14,066 nucleotides of DNA, taken from assembly GCA_019416065.1 (NCBI GenBank), contig DXYB01000050.1, positions 1 through 14,066 on the forward strand, written 5' to 3'. The stretch is from Acidaminococcus sp. (GTDB taxonomy: Bacteria; Bacillota; Negativicutes; Acidaminococcales; Acidaminococcaceae). Shown piece by piece: positions 1 through 7,319 of this stretch; within the stretch, counting starts at the first letter, position 1; every line of letters starts with the position of its first letter. The position numbers and the translations under genes were made by a program. The notes under the pieces were generated by a model. The model made no database searches. It was not told where the DNA came from and saw only the letters and a list, made by a program, of their open reading frames with translations.

Positions 1-53
1 TTTTTCATTAGCGTTTGGGTCCAAAATGGTTCACTTTTATATTAGCGTTTACA
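1..53. mobile_element. IS21-like insertion sequence terminus (element extends left of window)
   Basis: Positions 27-53, read as the reverse complement, begin TGTAAACG and end AGTGAACCA. They match positions 14015-14041 at the other end of the window at 21 of 27 positions without gaps. A sub-repeat ATTAGCGTTT occurs at 7-16 and again at 41-50. The TG...CA boundary, the GTGAACCA core and the repeated short motifs inside the terminus resemble IS21-family ends, from my knowledge of that family. No transposase gene (istA or istB) lies within the window, so the family assignment is inferred from the end sequence alone. The element body would lie to the left. Confidence 0.65.
15..43 (+). promoter_or_regulatory. 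possible outward promoter inside the IS terminus
   Basis: TTGGGT (15-20) is followed after 17 nt by TATATT (38-43). The -10 matches the sigma-A consensus at 5 of 6 positions, but the -35 only at 3 of 6. If used, transcription would start near position 50 and read into the carrier gene at 61 with a leader of about 10 nt. Outward promoters in IS ends are a known phenomenon; this one is a weak candidate. Confidence 0.25.
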
Positions 54-60
54 GCTGAGA

Positions 61-1359
61 ATGGGTGAAAAACGAAGTCTTTTTGGAATGGAGCTACCAT
101 ATTTTTTTCTGGTATCTGCCATTACGGCCGTAGCAATGTACTTGAACTATCTTCCCAAAGGAATGATAGGCGCTTTTCCTGCCATGATTTTTTTGGGAGT
201 CATTTTCAATGTTATTGGTGATCACGCACCGATTATCAAAACCTATTTCGGAGGCGGTGCCATTGTCTGTATCTTTGTTTCTGCATGGATGTGCTGGCAA
301 CACTTACTTCCAGATGGAACCATTAAAGTGATTACAAGTTTTATGAAAGGGGAAGGGTTCCTGGATTTTTATATTGCAGCATTGATTACTGGAAGCATGT
401 TAAGTATGAATCGTAAGCTACTGATAAAGGCCGCTTTTCGTTATTTACCTGCTATCTTGGGCGGAGTGGCTGTTGCACTAGGGCTTGCTGGTCTTATCGG
501 CGCAATTTCTGGTTACGGTGCATTGAAAGCTGTATTGTTTATCGCAATTCCAATTATGGGAGGAGGTATGGGCGCCGGCGCTGTACCACTTTCTCAAATT
601 TTCGGAAATGGGATGAATACGTCTCCGGAACAAGTCTTATCTATTATGGTTCCGGCGGTTGCTTTGGGAAATGCTTTGTCCATTGTAGCCGGTGGCCTTT
701 TGGATCGAGTGGGGAAAACACATCCCCAATTGACAGGAAATGGGCAAATGCTCCGCTCTCTTGATTCTAAGGCTAATGAAGATTCCTTAGCAACGGAACA
801 AGAGCATGAGAATTGGGATAAACTTGATGTAAAAGAGATGGGCGTGGGCCTTTTTACAGCAATGGGATTTATGGTGTGGGGCATCCTAATTTCTAAATTG
901 TTTCCGAGCATCCATTATTATGCCTGGATGATCTTGAGCGTTGCTCTGTGTAAAGCCTTTGACTTAGTGCCACAGGCTATTTGCAGGGGATGTTACCAAT
1001 GGTTTCAATTTATTATGAAGAATTTTACAGCACCACTTCTAATTGGTGTAGGGATTGCTTATACGGATATGGGAACAATTGTACAATCCCTTAGTCCTAT
1101 ATATATCCTTTTAGTAGTGACGACGGTTCTGGGTGCTATCATTGGTGCTGGTGTTGGAGGGTATCTAGTGGGATTTTATCCTGTAGAAGCGGCTATTACT
1201 GCTGGCCTTTGTATGTCTAATATGGGTGGGACAGGAGATGTCGCCGTTCTTTCTGCATCCCATCGTATGGTTGTTATGCCCTTTGCGCAGATTTCATCAA
1301 GGCTTGGTGGTGCTTTTATGCTTGTCCTGTCCAGCGTAATTTTACAGATTATGAAATAG
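61..1359 (+). CDS. 2-hydroxycarboxylate (citrate/malate) secondary transporter, CitS/CitP type
   Basis: An inner-membrane carrier of the 2HCT family (432 aa; CitS and CitP are about 440-446 aa), expected to move citrate or malate with Na+ or H+, or by precursor/product exchange. The protein is mostly hydrophobic helices. Two pore-loop signatures are visible: GGGMGAG at residues 167-173 followed by AVPLSQ, and NMGGTGD at 387-393. The SSRLGG motif carries Arg414, equivalent to the substrate-carboxylate-binding arginine of CitS and CitP. ATG at 61 is chosen because the N-terminus aligns to within one residue of the paralogue at 3993, and an in-frame stop sits at 43-45. The start lies only 7 nt from the IS end and lacks a recognisable Shine-Dalgarno site. 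citD follows after 9 nt. Family is secure; the exact substrate is not. Confidence 0.9.
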   Translation: MGEKRSLFGMELPYFFLVSAITAVAMYLNYLPKGMIGAFPAMIFLGVIFNVIGDHAPIIKTYFGGGAIVCIFVSAWMCWQHLLPDGTIKVITSFMKGEGFLDFYIAALITGSMLSMNRKLLIKAAFRYLPAILGGVAVALGLAGLIGAISGYGALKAVLFIAIPIMGGGMGAGAVPLSQIFGNGMNTSPEQVLSIMVPAVALGNALSIVAGGLLDRVGKTHPQLTGNGQMLRSLDSKANEDSLATEQEHENWDKLDVKEMGVGLFTAMGFMVWGILISKLFPSIHYYAWMILSVALCKAFDLVPQAICRGCYQWFQFIMKNFTAPLLIGVGIAYTDMGTIVQSLSPIYILLVVTTVLGAIIGAGVGGYLVGFYPVEAAITAGLCMSNMGGTGDVAVLSASHRMVVMPFAQISSRLGGAFMLVLSSVILQIMK

Positions 1360-1368
1360 GAGGGTCAT

Positions 1369-1635
1369 ATGGTGATTCAAAAAGAAGCATTAGCAGGGAC
1401 TTTAGAATCTAGTGATTGTATGGTTCAAGTTGAACCGTCTCGTGAGATTTCTGTGAGCATTCATTCAGTGGTACAGCAACAGTTTGGGAAACAGATCCGG
1501 CAAGTGGTATATTCTGTCCTGAAAAATCTGGATGTTACAGGGGCCTCTATTGATATCCAAGACTATGGGGCACTGGACTGTGTTATCGCTGCACGGGTGG
1601 AGACTGCGATTCGGCGAGGCAGGAAGGAAGGCTGA
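1369..1635 (+). CDS. citD: citrate lyase gamma subunit (acyl carrier protein) CitD
   Basis: The acyl carrier subunit of citrate lyase carries the phosphoribosyl-dephospho-CoA prosthetic group that holds the acetyl and citryl thioesters. The N-terminal AGTLESSD matches characterised CitD proteins, and Ser14 lines up with the prosthetic-group serine. Further family signatures are QQFGKQIR and the C-terminal GALDCVIAARVE. At 88 aa it is about 10 residues shorter at the C-terminus than enterobacterial CitD (about 98 aa). The site AGGAGGGT at 1358-1365 overlaps the stop of the preceding carrier and fixes the ATG start. citE begins 2 nt after its stop, in the standard D-E-F order. Confidence 0.95.
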   Translation: MVIQKEALAGTLESSDCMVQVEPSREISVSIHSVVQQQFGKQIRQVVYSVLKNLDVTGASIDIQDYGALDCVIAARVETAIRRGRKEG

Positions 1636-1637
1636 CA

Positions 1638-2519
1638 ATGAGACGATCAATGCTTTTTTTGCCAGGGAATACACCAAATATTATTATTAATGCAGATGTT
1701 TTAGGGGCTGATAGTGTTATTTTAGACCTGGAAGACGCGGTAGCTCCTGATCAGAAAGATGCAGCCAGAATTCTTGTAAGAAACACACTGAAATTCATGA
1801 AATTTAAAGGCTGTGAAGTCATCGTCCGTATAAATCCTCTATCTACCAGTGAATGGCAGGAGGACTTAGAGAAGATCATTCCTTACCGCCCTGCTATTAT
1901 TATGCCGACAAAGATTGGTAGTGCCCAAGATGTCAGAGAAATCTCTAACTCTATAGAGAAAATTGAAAAGCAAGCAGGATGTTTGGAAGGATTCACTAAA
2001 ATTATGCCTCTTATCGAAACGGCTCAAGGGGTAGAGAATTCTTTCCATATTGCGGAAGCTGATCCCCGCGTGTGTGCCATTTTTATTGGTTGTGAAGACT
2101 TGACAGCAGATTTATGTTGCGAAAGAACAAAAGCTGGAAAAGAAGTGTTCTATGCTCGAAGCAGGATTGTATGCGCTGCAAGGGCTGCTGGAATTGATGC
2201 CTATGATACGCCTTTTACAGATATTAATGATGATGCAGGGCTGCGGGAAGATGCTGCTTTTGCTAAAGGCTTAGGTTATACAGGAAAAGCATGTATTTCT
2301 CCAAGACAGGTAGATATTGTTAATGAGATGTTCTCTCCTTCACAAAAGGATATTATTTATGCCCGAATGGTTTTTGAAGCGATTGCTGAAGGCAAGAGAC
2401 AAGGCAGAGGGGCCGTTGCGCTTCATGGGAAAATGATTGATAAACCAGTTGTGGATAGAGCAGCTCATGTGTTGGAAATGGCATCCCAGATGAAAAAAGA
2501 GGTGTTTCCAGATGACTAA
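1638..2519 (+). CDS. citE: citrate lyase beta subunit (citryl-ACP lyase) CitE
   Basis: The beta subunit cleaves citryl-S-ACP into oxaloacetate and acetyl-S-ACP on a Mg2+-dependent TIM barrel of the HpcH/HpaI-related family. Visible signatures: RSMLFLPGN at residues 3-11, DLEDAV at 30-35, a basic Arg64 in VRINP, LIETA with Glu127 and CEDLTADL with Asp154. Glu127 and Asp154 are the expected metal ligands. The length of 293 aa is normal for the family. The 3' end overlaps citF by 8 nt, implying translational coupling. CitE homologues also occur as stand-alone malyl- or citramalyl-CoA lyases, but the citD and citF neighbours make citrate lyase (or a citramalate lyase variant) by far the likeliest. 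Confidence 0.95.
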   Translation: MRRSMLFLPGNTPNIIINADVLGADSVILDLEDAVAPDQKDAARILVRNTLKFMKFKGCEVIVRINPLSTSEWQEDLEKIIPYRPAIIMPTKIGSAQDVREISNSIEKIEKQAGCLEGFTKIMPLIETAQGVENSFHIAEADPRVCAIFIGCEDLTADLCCERTKAGKEVFYARSRIVCAARAAGIDAYDTPFTDINDDAGLREDAAFAKGLGYTGKACISPRQVDIVNEMFSPSQKDIIYARMVFEAIAEGKRQGRGAVALHGKMIDKPVVDRAAHVLEMASQMKKEVFPDD

Positions 2520-3915
2520 ATTGGTATCTTCCTTAAATGAAGCGATTAAAAAATGTGGATTAAGAGATCATATGACGATCTCCTTCCACCATCACCTTCG
2601 CAATGGAGACTATGTACTCAATACAGTCTTGGACAGTATTAAAAATTTAGGAATTAAGGATTTAACCATCAATGCCAGTTCACTATTTGATGTTCATGAA
2701 CCTCTGCTTAAGCATATCCAGGAAGGTATTGTCACTGGTATTGAAACCGACTATATGGGAAAAACCATTGGAGATGCAATCTCTCACGGCATTTTGGCAA
2801 AACCAGTTATATTTCGGACACATGGAGGACGTCCAGCTTCTATTGACAAAGGACGTAGCCATATTGATGTAGCGTTTATTGCGGCGTCTCAGGCAGATGA
2901 GCAAGGAAATTGTACCGGAAAATTTGGAAAATCTGCCTGCGGTTCTTTGGGATATGCTATGAGTGATGCAGCCCATGCAGATAAAGTTATTGTAGTAACT
3001 GATGAAGTGGTTCCTTACCCCTTAGGAAGTTTTTCAATACCGGAAACAGAAGTGGATTATGTAGTGCAGGTTGAGGCTATCGGGGATCCCGCAGGTATTG
3101 TTTCTGGAACAACAAAAATTACACGAGACCCAGTTGGTCTTCGGATGGCAGACTTGGCCGTCAAGGTAATCCATGCTTCCGGTTTACTAAAAAATGGTTT
3201 TTCTTTCCAAACTGGTGCTGGAGGTGCTTCATTAGCCGCTGCGGTATTTTTGAAAGATCTGATGATTGACAAAAAAATTAAAGGGAGTTTTGTAATGGGC
3301 GGAATTACCGGGTATCTGGTGGATATGCTGGAGGCAGGTTGTTTCCAAAATATTATGGACGTTCAGTGCTTTGATTTGAAAGCGGTGGAATCTCTGGCAA
3401 CTGATCCCAGGCATGTAGAAGTTTCGGCTAGTCATTATGCCTCCTCTTTAGCCAAAAGCAGTATTGTGGACAGTTTGGATGTAGTGATCCTTGGGGCCAC
3501 ACAAGTAGATACGCATTTCAATGTGAATGTACATACCAATTCACAAGGCGTAATTATGGGAGGCAGTGGGGGTCATAGTGATGCGGCCGCTGGTGCTAAA
3601 ATGACTATGATTGTGGCACCATTGAGTAGAGCTAGGATGCCTTTGATCGTGGACCGTGTCCAGACAATTTCAACACCTGGGGAAAGTGTTGATGTGATAC
3701 TGACACAACGAGGGATTGCTGTCAATCCACAGAGAGAAGATCTGCTGGCAAGATTCAAACAAACCGGGCTACCGGTGCGGACTATACAGGAATTAAAAGA
3801 TATGGCGGAACAAATTAACGGAATACCTGATCCCCTTCAGACTGGCGATAAGGTCGTGGCAAAAGTTGAATACCGGGATGGAACAATCATTGATGAAATC
3901 AAAAATGTACTATAA
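2512..3915 (+). CDS. citF: citrate lyase alpha subunit (citrate:acetyl-ACP transferase) CitF, short N-terminus
   Basis: The alpha subunit exchanges the acetyl group on CitD for citrate, giving citryl-ACP and acetate. Recognisable CitF stretches are MTISFHHH (residues 21-28), HGGR, GKFGKSACGSLGYA, TGAGGASLA, GGITGYLVD, FNVNVHTNS, GGSGGHSDAAAGA and the ending VEYRDGTIID. At 467 aa it lacks the first 45-50 residues present in Klebsiella and E. coli CitF (about 508-510 aa), starting just before the conserved LxEAI segment. ATG at 2512 is supported by the GAGGTG-containing site at 2497-2504, 7 nt upstream, so the short N-terminus looks real. It is coupled to citE by an 8-nt overlap; a 77-nt gap without a clear terminator separates it from the second carrier. 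Confidence 0.95.
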   Translation: MTKLVSSLNEAIKKCGLRDHMTISFHHHLRNGDYVLNTVLDSIKNLGIKDLTINASSLFDVHEPLLKHIQEGIVTGIETDYMGKTIGDAISHGILAKPVIFRTHGGRPASIDKGRSHIDVAFIAASQADEQGNCTGKFGKSACGSLGYAMSDAAHADKVIVVTDEVVPYPLGSFSIPETEVDYVVQVEAIGDPAGIVSGTTKITRDPVGLRMADLAVKVIHASGLLKNGFSFQTGAGGASLAAAVFLKDLMIDKKIKGSFVMGGITGYLVDMLEAGCFQNIMDVQCFDLKAVESLATDPRHVEVSASHYASSLAKSSIVDSLDVVILGATQVDTHFNVNVHTNSQGVIMGGSGGHSDAAAGAKMTMIVAPLSRARMPLIVDRVQTISTPGESVDVILTQRGIAVNPQREDLLARFKQTGLPVRTIQELKDMAEQINGIPDPLQTGDKVVAKVEYRDGTIIDEIKNVL

Positions 3916-3992
3916 GAAGAACAGAGCGTCGTTGCAGAAAAAAATAAGAGCACTGTTTCGTGACCAAAACAATCTGTTAAGAAAGGGCCGAA

Positions 3993-5291
3993 ATGAAAAA
4001 TATAAAGATCTTAGGATTTCCACTCTGGCTTTATAGTGTATTGACTTTTATAATGGTTCTTCTGGGAGCTTTAGACTGGCTGCCAGGAAATATGCTGGGA
4101 GCATTGGCTTTTGCCCTAGTGGTAGGAACGCTATTAGGGTATGTTGGTAACCAGATTCCTGTATGGAAGACCTGGTTTGGGGGTGGAATGCTTTTTACCT
4201 GCCTGGTTGCTGGGGCTATGAATACCTTTCACCTGATCGGTCCCAATGCCCAAAAAGCCATCAATATTTTCAATGGAAAAACTGGCTTTCTGGATTTTTA
4301 TATTTGTATGTTAATTACAGGCTCTGTACTCGCCTTGGAAAGAAAAGTCTTGGTCAAGTCTTTTGTAGGCTATATTCCAACTATTTTGGGTGGCGTAATT
4401 TGTGCGCTGGGGCTAGCTGGTCTGGTTGGTCAATTTACAGGAATTGGTTGGGTCAACGCGGTATGCAATTACGCAATTCCCATAATGGGAGGAGGAAATG
4501 GAGCCGGCATACAGCCGATGAGTAGAATGTGGGGGGCTGCAACCGGAATGGATGGCAATTCGTGGTATGCTACTGCTTTTGCTGTTATTTCCTTGGGAAA
4601 CCTGGTCGCCGTGATTATGAGTGCTTTTTTGAATAAATTGGGGGCAGTGAGACCCTCTTTAACTGGACATGGACAGCTAATTCGGGGAGCGGAGAATATA
4701 GTGGCGGAACAACAGCAATTTAAACCGGAATTCGCTGATTACGCTACTGGATTGGCTTTGGGGCTTGTTTGCTATTGTACCGCGGATTTGTATGCAGCGC
4801 ATATTTCTGTTATTAATAATTATTTTAAGTTTGGCTTCACCATCCATAAATTTGCCTATATGGTAATTTTAATCGCTTTGTTAAATGTTTCTAATATCCT
4901 GCCACAGAATGTAAAAGCAGGCGCCATCGGAATGCAACGCTTTTTCGTAAAGTATATGTCATATCCACTGATGATTACGGTGGGAATTGGAACTACTTTA
5001 GAGGATTATGCAAAGGTTTTTGTTAATCCAGCCAATTTGCTGGTCATTGTTGTTACTGTTTTTGGGGCCATGCTTGGCACACTACTTGTAGGAACACTGT
5101 TTCACTACTACCCTGTGGAAGGTATGCTTACCGCTGGTCTCTGTATGGCTAATGGCGGCGGATCTGGTGATGTGCAGTGCCTGGGGGCCGCCAACCGAAT
5201 GGAAATGATGTCTTATGCCCAGATTTCTTCTCGTATCGGAGGCGCAATTATGTTAGTTATAGCTAGTTATTTCTTCGGTAAATTTTTGTAA
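3993..5291 (+). CDS. second 2-hydroxycarboxylate family transporter
   Basis: A second 2HCT carrier, also 432 aa, clearly paralogous to the first but divergent. Shared landmarks are KTWFGGG near the N-terminus, GFLDFYI near residue 100, the first pore loop GGGNGAG at 166-172, the second pore loop NGGGSGD at 387-393 and SSRIGG with Arg414. After the first pore loop it reads IQPMSRMW instead of the AVPLSQIF of the first copy, placing an extra Arg178 in a region linked to substrate and ion handling. This suggests, but does not prove, a different substrate or coupling ion. The start is backed by AAAGGG about 6 nt upstream. It lies in the same direction as citDEF with no visible terminator before it, so it is probably co-transcribed. 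Confidence 0.9.
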   Translation: MKNIKILGFPLWLYSVLTFIMVLLGALDWLPGNMLGALAFALVVGTLLGYVGNQIPVWKTWFGGGMLFTCLVAGAMNTFHLIGPNAQKAINIFNGKTGFLDFYICMLITGSVLALERKVLVKSFVGYIPTILGGVICALGLAGLVGQFTGIGWVNAVCNYAIPIMGGGNGAGIQPMSRMWGAATGMDGNSWYATAFAVISLGNLVAVIMSAFLNKLGAVRPSLTGHGQLIRGAENIVAEQQQFKPEFADYATGLALGLVCYCTADLYAAHISVINNYFKFGFTIHKFAYMVILIALLNVSNILPQNVKAGAIGMQRFFVKYMSYPLMITVGIGTTLEDYAKVFVNPANLLVIVVTVFGAMLGTLLVGTLFHYYPVEGMLTAGLCMANGGGSGDVQCLGAANRMEMMSYAQISSRIGGAIMLVIASYFFGKFL

Positions 5292-5348
5292 GAGCATCTA
5301 TAAACAGGAAGGCTTAAGAGTCCAGTCTTTGTTATGCAGGAGGTAAAA

Positions 5349-6164
5349 ATGAATGTCTTAAGTGACCATTTATCAAATAAAGTCAAGCAGAACCTTTTTG
5401 GTAATGCAGATCTAAATATGCTGTGGTCTTGTCAAGCTGCTCCCCAGTTTTGCTATTGGGTACATGTCCCAGATTCTTATAGGGAACAAAAAAATTCTCA
5501 TTTTAATCTTCTTGTTATTATTCATGGTACTGGATGTGCTGTAGAAAATTATATGCAGGTGGCCAAAAAGTGGGCTGACCAGCATCAAACGGCAATTCTT
5601 GCTCCTTTATTTCCTAGTGGACTTATTGATCGAGGAGACTTTAACAGTTATAAGCTGCTAGCTTGTGACGGAATCCGGTATGATCAGGTCCTTTTGGCTA
5701 TGATCAGGGAGATGCAAGAACGATATCCTGGTGTGAAGGGAGAGCAATTTTTCTTGTTTGGTCATTCAGGAGGCGGCCAGTTTACTAATCGGTTTCTTTT
5801 CGTTCATCCTGACAAATTAAAAGCTGTATCTATTGGTGCTCCGGGGCGGCCTACTTTTATCGACTTCAATACAGATTATTTCTGGGGTGTACGAGATTTT
5901 CAAACTATCTTTGATAAAAAAATGGATCTGGATGCTGTGAAAGAAGTGCCTATACAGATCATGGTGGGCGAATTGGATACAAAATACATTGGAGAATCCC
6001 CGTATGGTACTAATCGAGTTGAAAGAATGAGAAGTTTGGAAAGTAATCTAAAGAAAAATGGAGTAAAACAAGTAGAATTTAAAATTATTCCTGGAATTGG
6101 ACACGAGGATGGAGATCGGGAACGGATAGAAGCATGTTCAGCGTTCTTTGAAAAATTCCTGTAA
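5349..6164 (+). CDS. alpha/beta hydrolase (esterase/PHB-depolymerase-like)
   Basis: A cytoplasmic alpha/beta-fold serine hydrolase of 271 aa with no signal peptide. With ATG 5349 as residue 1, HGTG forms a probable oxyanion-hole segment near residues 59-62, GHSGG gives nucleophile Ser140, GELD gives acid Asp210, and GIGHED gives catalytic His252. The overall pattern resembles small esterases related to polyhydroxybutyrate depolymerase. CAGGAGGT at 5337-5344 lies 4 nt before ATG 5349, so the in-frame ATG at 5334, upstream of this site, is not the start. It is the last gene of the citrate operon, 57 nt after the second carrier and before a strong terminator. It may hydrolyse an ester or other conjugate of a carboxylic acid, but no substrate can be read from the sequence. 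Confidence 0.8.
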   Translation: MNVLSDHLSNKVKQNLFGNADLNMLWSCQAAPQFCYWVHVPDSYREQKNSHFNLLVIIHGTGCAVENYMQVAKKWADQHQTAILAPLFPSGLIDRGDFNSYKLLACDGIRYDQVLLAMIREMQERYPGVKGEQFFLFGHSGGGQFTNRFLFVHPDKLKAVSIGAPGRPTFIDFNTDYFWGVRDFQTIFDKKMDLDAVKEVPIQIMVGELDTKYIGESPYGTNRVERMRSLESNLKKNGVKQVEFKIIPGIGHEDGDRERIEACSAFFEKFL

Positions 6165-6180
6165 GAAATCGTGTTTGGTC

Positions 6181-6237
6181 AAAGCTGCGGAATATGCTGA
6201 TGATCACCTGTTGGCATATTGCACAGCTTTATTTTTT
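6181..6237 (+). terminator. strong intrinsic terminator closing the citrate operon
   Basis: Arms AAAGCTG (6181-6187) plus AATATGC (6191-6197) pair perfectly with GCATATT (6214-6220) plus CAGCTTT (6224-6230), leaving a 3 x 3 internal loop and a 16-nt apical loop. A run of six T follows at 6232-6237. No U-tract appears on the opposite strand, so it acts mainly on plus-strand transcripts. The T-run overlaps the stop codon of the convergent lysR gene. Confidence 0.9.
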
Positions 6238-7126
6238 AAGTGTGACGAAGCTGGAAAAAAGAATCGAAGGGATGTTCTTTGATGAAAGATAGAAAATTCT
6301 TTCTGGAAGGAGTATTAACTCCAGACTTCTTATAGATCAGATAAGTGTGACGCTGGATCGGTCTTTCGCTTTGGTCATTTAGGATAATCTTATGAATCTT
6401 TGGCGAATCAGGAATTAATACAGAAGGCAGTAGGCCAAAGCCGACTCCGTTAAGAACCATTTCTATGCATAGATTCAGGCTGCTCACCTGGACATCAATT
6501 TGTGGAGGAGAAGAAAAATTTCGATTCCACCAGAGATCCAGCATCTTCATATAGTAAGCATCTGTGGTGTAAGCAACCCGGCTCATGCGAGGAAGATCTT
6601 GTAATGTGAAGGGTTGAAGAGAAACTGCGGCTATATAGTTTGTGGTAAGTAAAATTTTTCCTTCCTCATCCCAACCAAAATCATTGCGCAGGAAACCAAA
6701 ATCTGCTCTCTCGTCATGGGTATCGGAAACGACTTCACTGCTAGGCGCCATGCGGATAGAAAACCGAATATCGGGATATTGTTGCCTGAACCTACGTATG
6801 ATGGCAGGGAAATAATATTCACATATAATGTTAGGCGCCGTCAGATGAATCAGCTTAGCTGTTTTCTGGTCAATGACTGCCAATCTCTTTTTCAGGGCAT
6901 CCAGATCATTTAGTGCCTGTCTGGCATATAGAACCGTTTCCACGCCACTGGGAGTCAAAGTAATGCCTTTGTTGCTGCTTTCAATTAACTGGGTATCCAG
7001 TTCCTTTTCCAACTGTTTTAACCGCCTTGTCAAAGCGGGTTGAGAGATGAAAAGTGCATTGGCGGTTTTTGTGATATTTTTAAAATTGCAGAGATATTTG
7101 AGCAATAGTAAATCCCGGTTATCCAT
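6236..7126 (-). CDS. LysR-type transcriptional regulator
   Basis: A LysR-family DNA-binding regulator of 296 aa, the usual length. The N-terminal winged helix-turn-helix is clear: NITKTANALFISQPALTRR (about residues 17-35), then a linker helix LKQLEKEL. The C-terminal part is a periplasmic-binding-like effector domain. ATG at 7126 is chosen because AGGGGG lies 5-6 nt upstream; an in-frame TTG at 7144 is upstream of that site and unlikely. It is divergent from the TRAP operon across 193 nt and convergent with the citrate operon. By LysR convention it most likely controls the TRAP operon and itself, with a carboxylate effector. Control of the citrate operon is possible but not supported by any operator seen here. 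Confidence 0.93.
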   Translation of the reverse strand: MDNRDLLLLKYLCNFKNITKTANALFISQPALTRRLKQLEKELDTQLIESSNKGITLTPSGVETVLYARQALNDLDALKKRLAVIDQKTAKLIHLTAPNIICEYYFPAIIRRFRQQYPDIRFSIRMAPSSEVVSDTHDERADFGFLRNDFGWDEEGKILLTTNYIAAVSLQPFTLQDLPRMSRVAYTTDAYYMKMLDLWWNRNFSSPPQIDVQVSSLNLCIEMVLNGVGFGLLPSVLIPDSPKIHKIILNDQSERPIQRHTYLIYKKSGVNTPSRKNFLSFIKEHPFDSFFQLRHT

Positions 7127-7158
7127 GTGTCCCCCTACAGGCAAATAGAATTCATAGA

Positions 7159-7187
7159 ATAATAGCTTAATCCATCTTATTATAACA
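7159..7187 (-). promoter_or_regulatory. lysR promoter with overlapping inverted repeat (candidate LysR operator)
   Basis: On the minus strand TATAAT (7184-7179) is preceded by TG and one spacer base, giving an extended -10 (TGTTATAAT, 7187-7179). The -35 17 nt further up is poor (GTTAAG), which extended -10 promoters tolerate. ATAATA (7159-7164) and TATTAT (7178-7183) form a 6-bp inverted repeat with 13 nt between, overlapping the -10. An AT-rich inverted repeat placed this way fits autoregulation by a LysR protein, but ownership of the site is inference. Confidence 0.5.
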
Positions 7188-7272
7188 TTATTTTATGATG
7201 ACTTAACAGAGAAAATATTATACAAATTTTCAGTTTTAACATAAAGTGTAGTCATAAGAATAAGGAGCGGGC

Positions 7273-7305
7273 ATGAATATTGCCATCGGAGGTATTAAAA
7301 GTTAA
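7273..7305 (+). other. possible 10-codon leader ORF upstream of dctP
   Basis: ATG at 7273 opens a short reading frame encoding MNIAIGGIKS with TAA at 7303-7305. A good Shine-Dalgarno AAGGAG sits at 7262-7267, 5 nt upstream. The frame ends 14 nt before the dctP GTG start, and the dctP ribosome site overlaps just after its stop. It contains an internal GGAGGT at 7288-7293. It could be translated as a leader peptide coupling to dctP, or the upstream site could be incidental. There is no codon-run signature of a classical attenuator. Confidence 0.3.
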
Positions 7306-7319
7306 AGGGGGCGTGGAAA

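Noticed and set aside
594..911. Minus-strand open frame of about 105 codons opposite the first carrier
   Set aside because: It lies wholly within a clearly coding 2HCT gene, has no family-like motifs, and no ribosome site was apparent.
4163..4525. Plus-strand frame of about 120 codons inside the second carrier
   Set aside because: It is an alternate frame of a strongly conserved membrane protein; the translation is Trp/Tyr-rich noise without recognisable domains.
7127..7144. TTG start at 7144 giving LysR six extra residues
   Set aside because: The AGGGGG ribosome site lies between this TTG and the ATG at 7126, so the ATG is the start.
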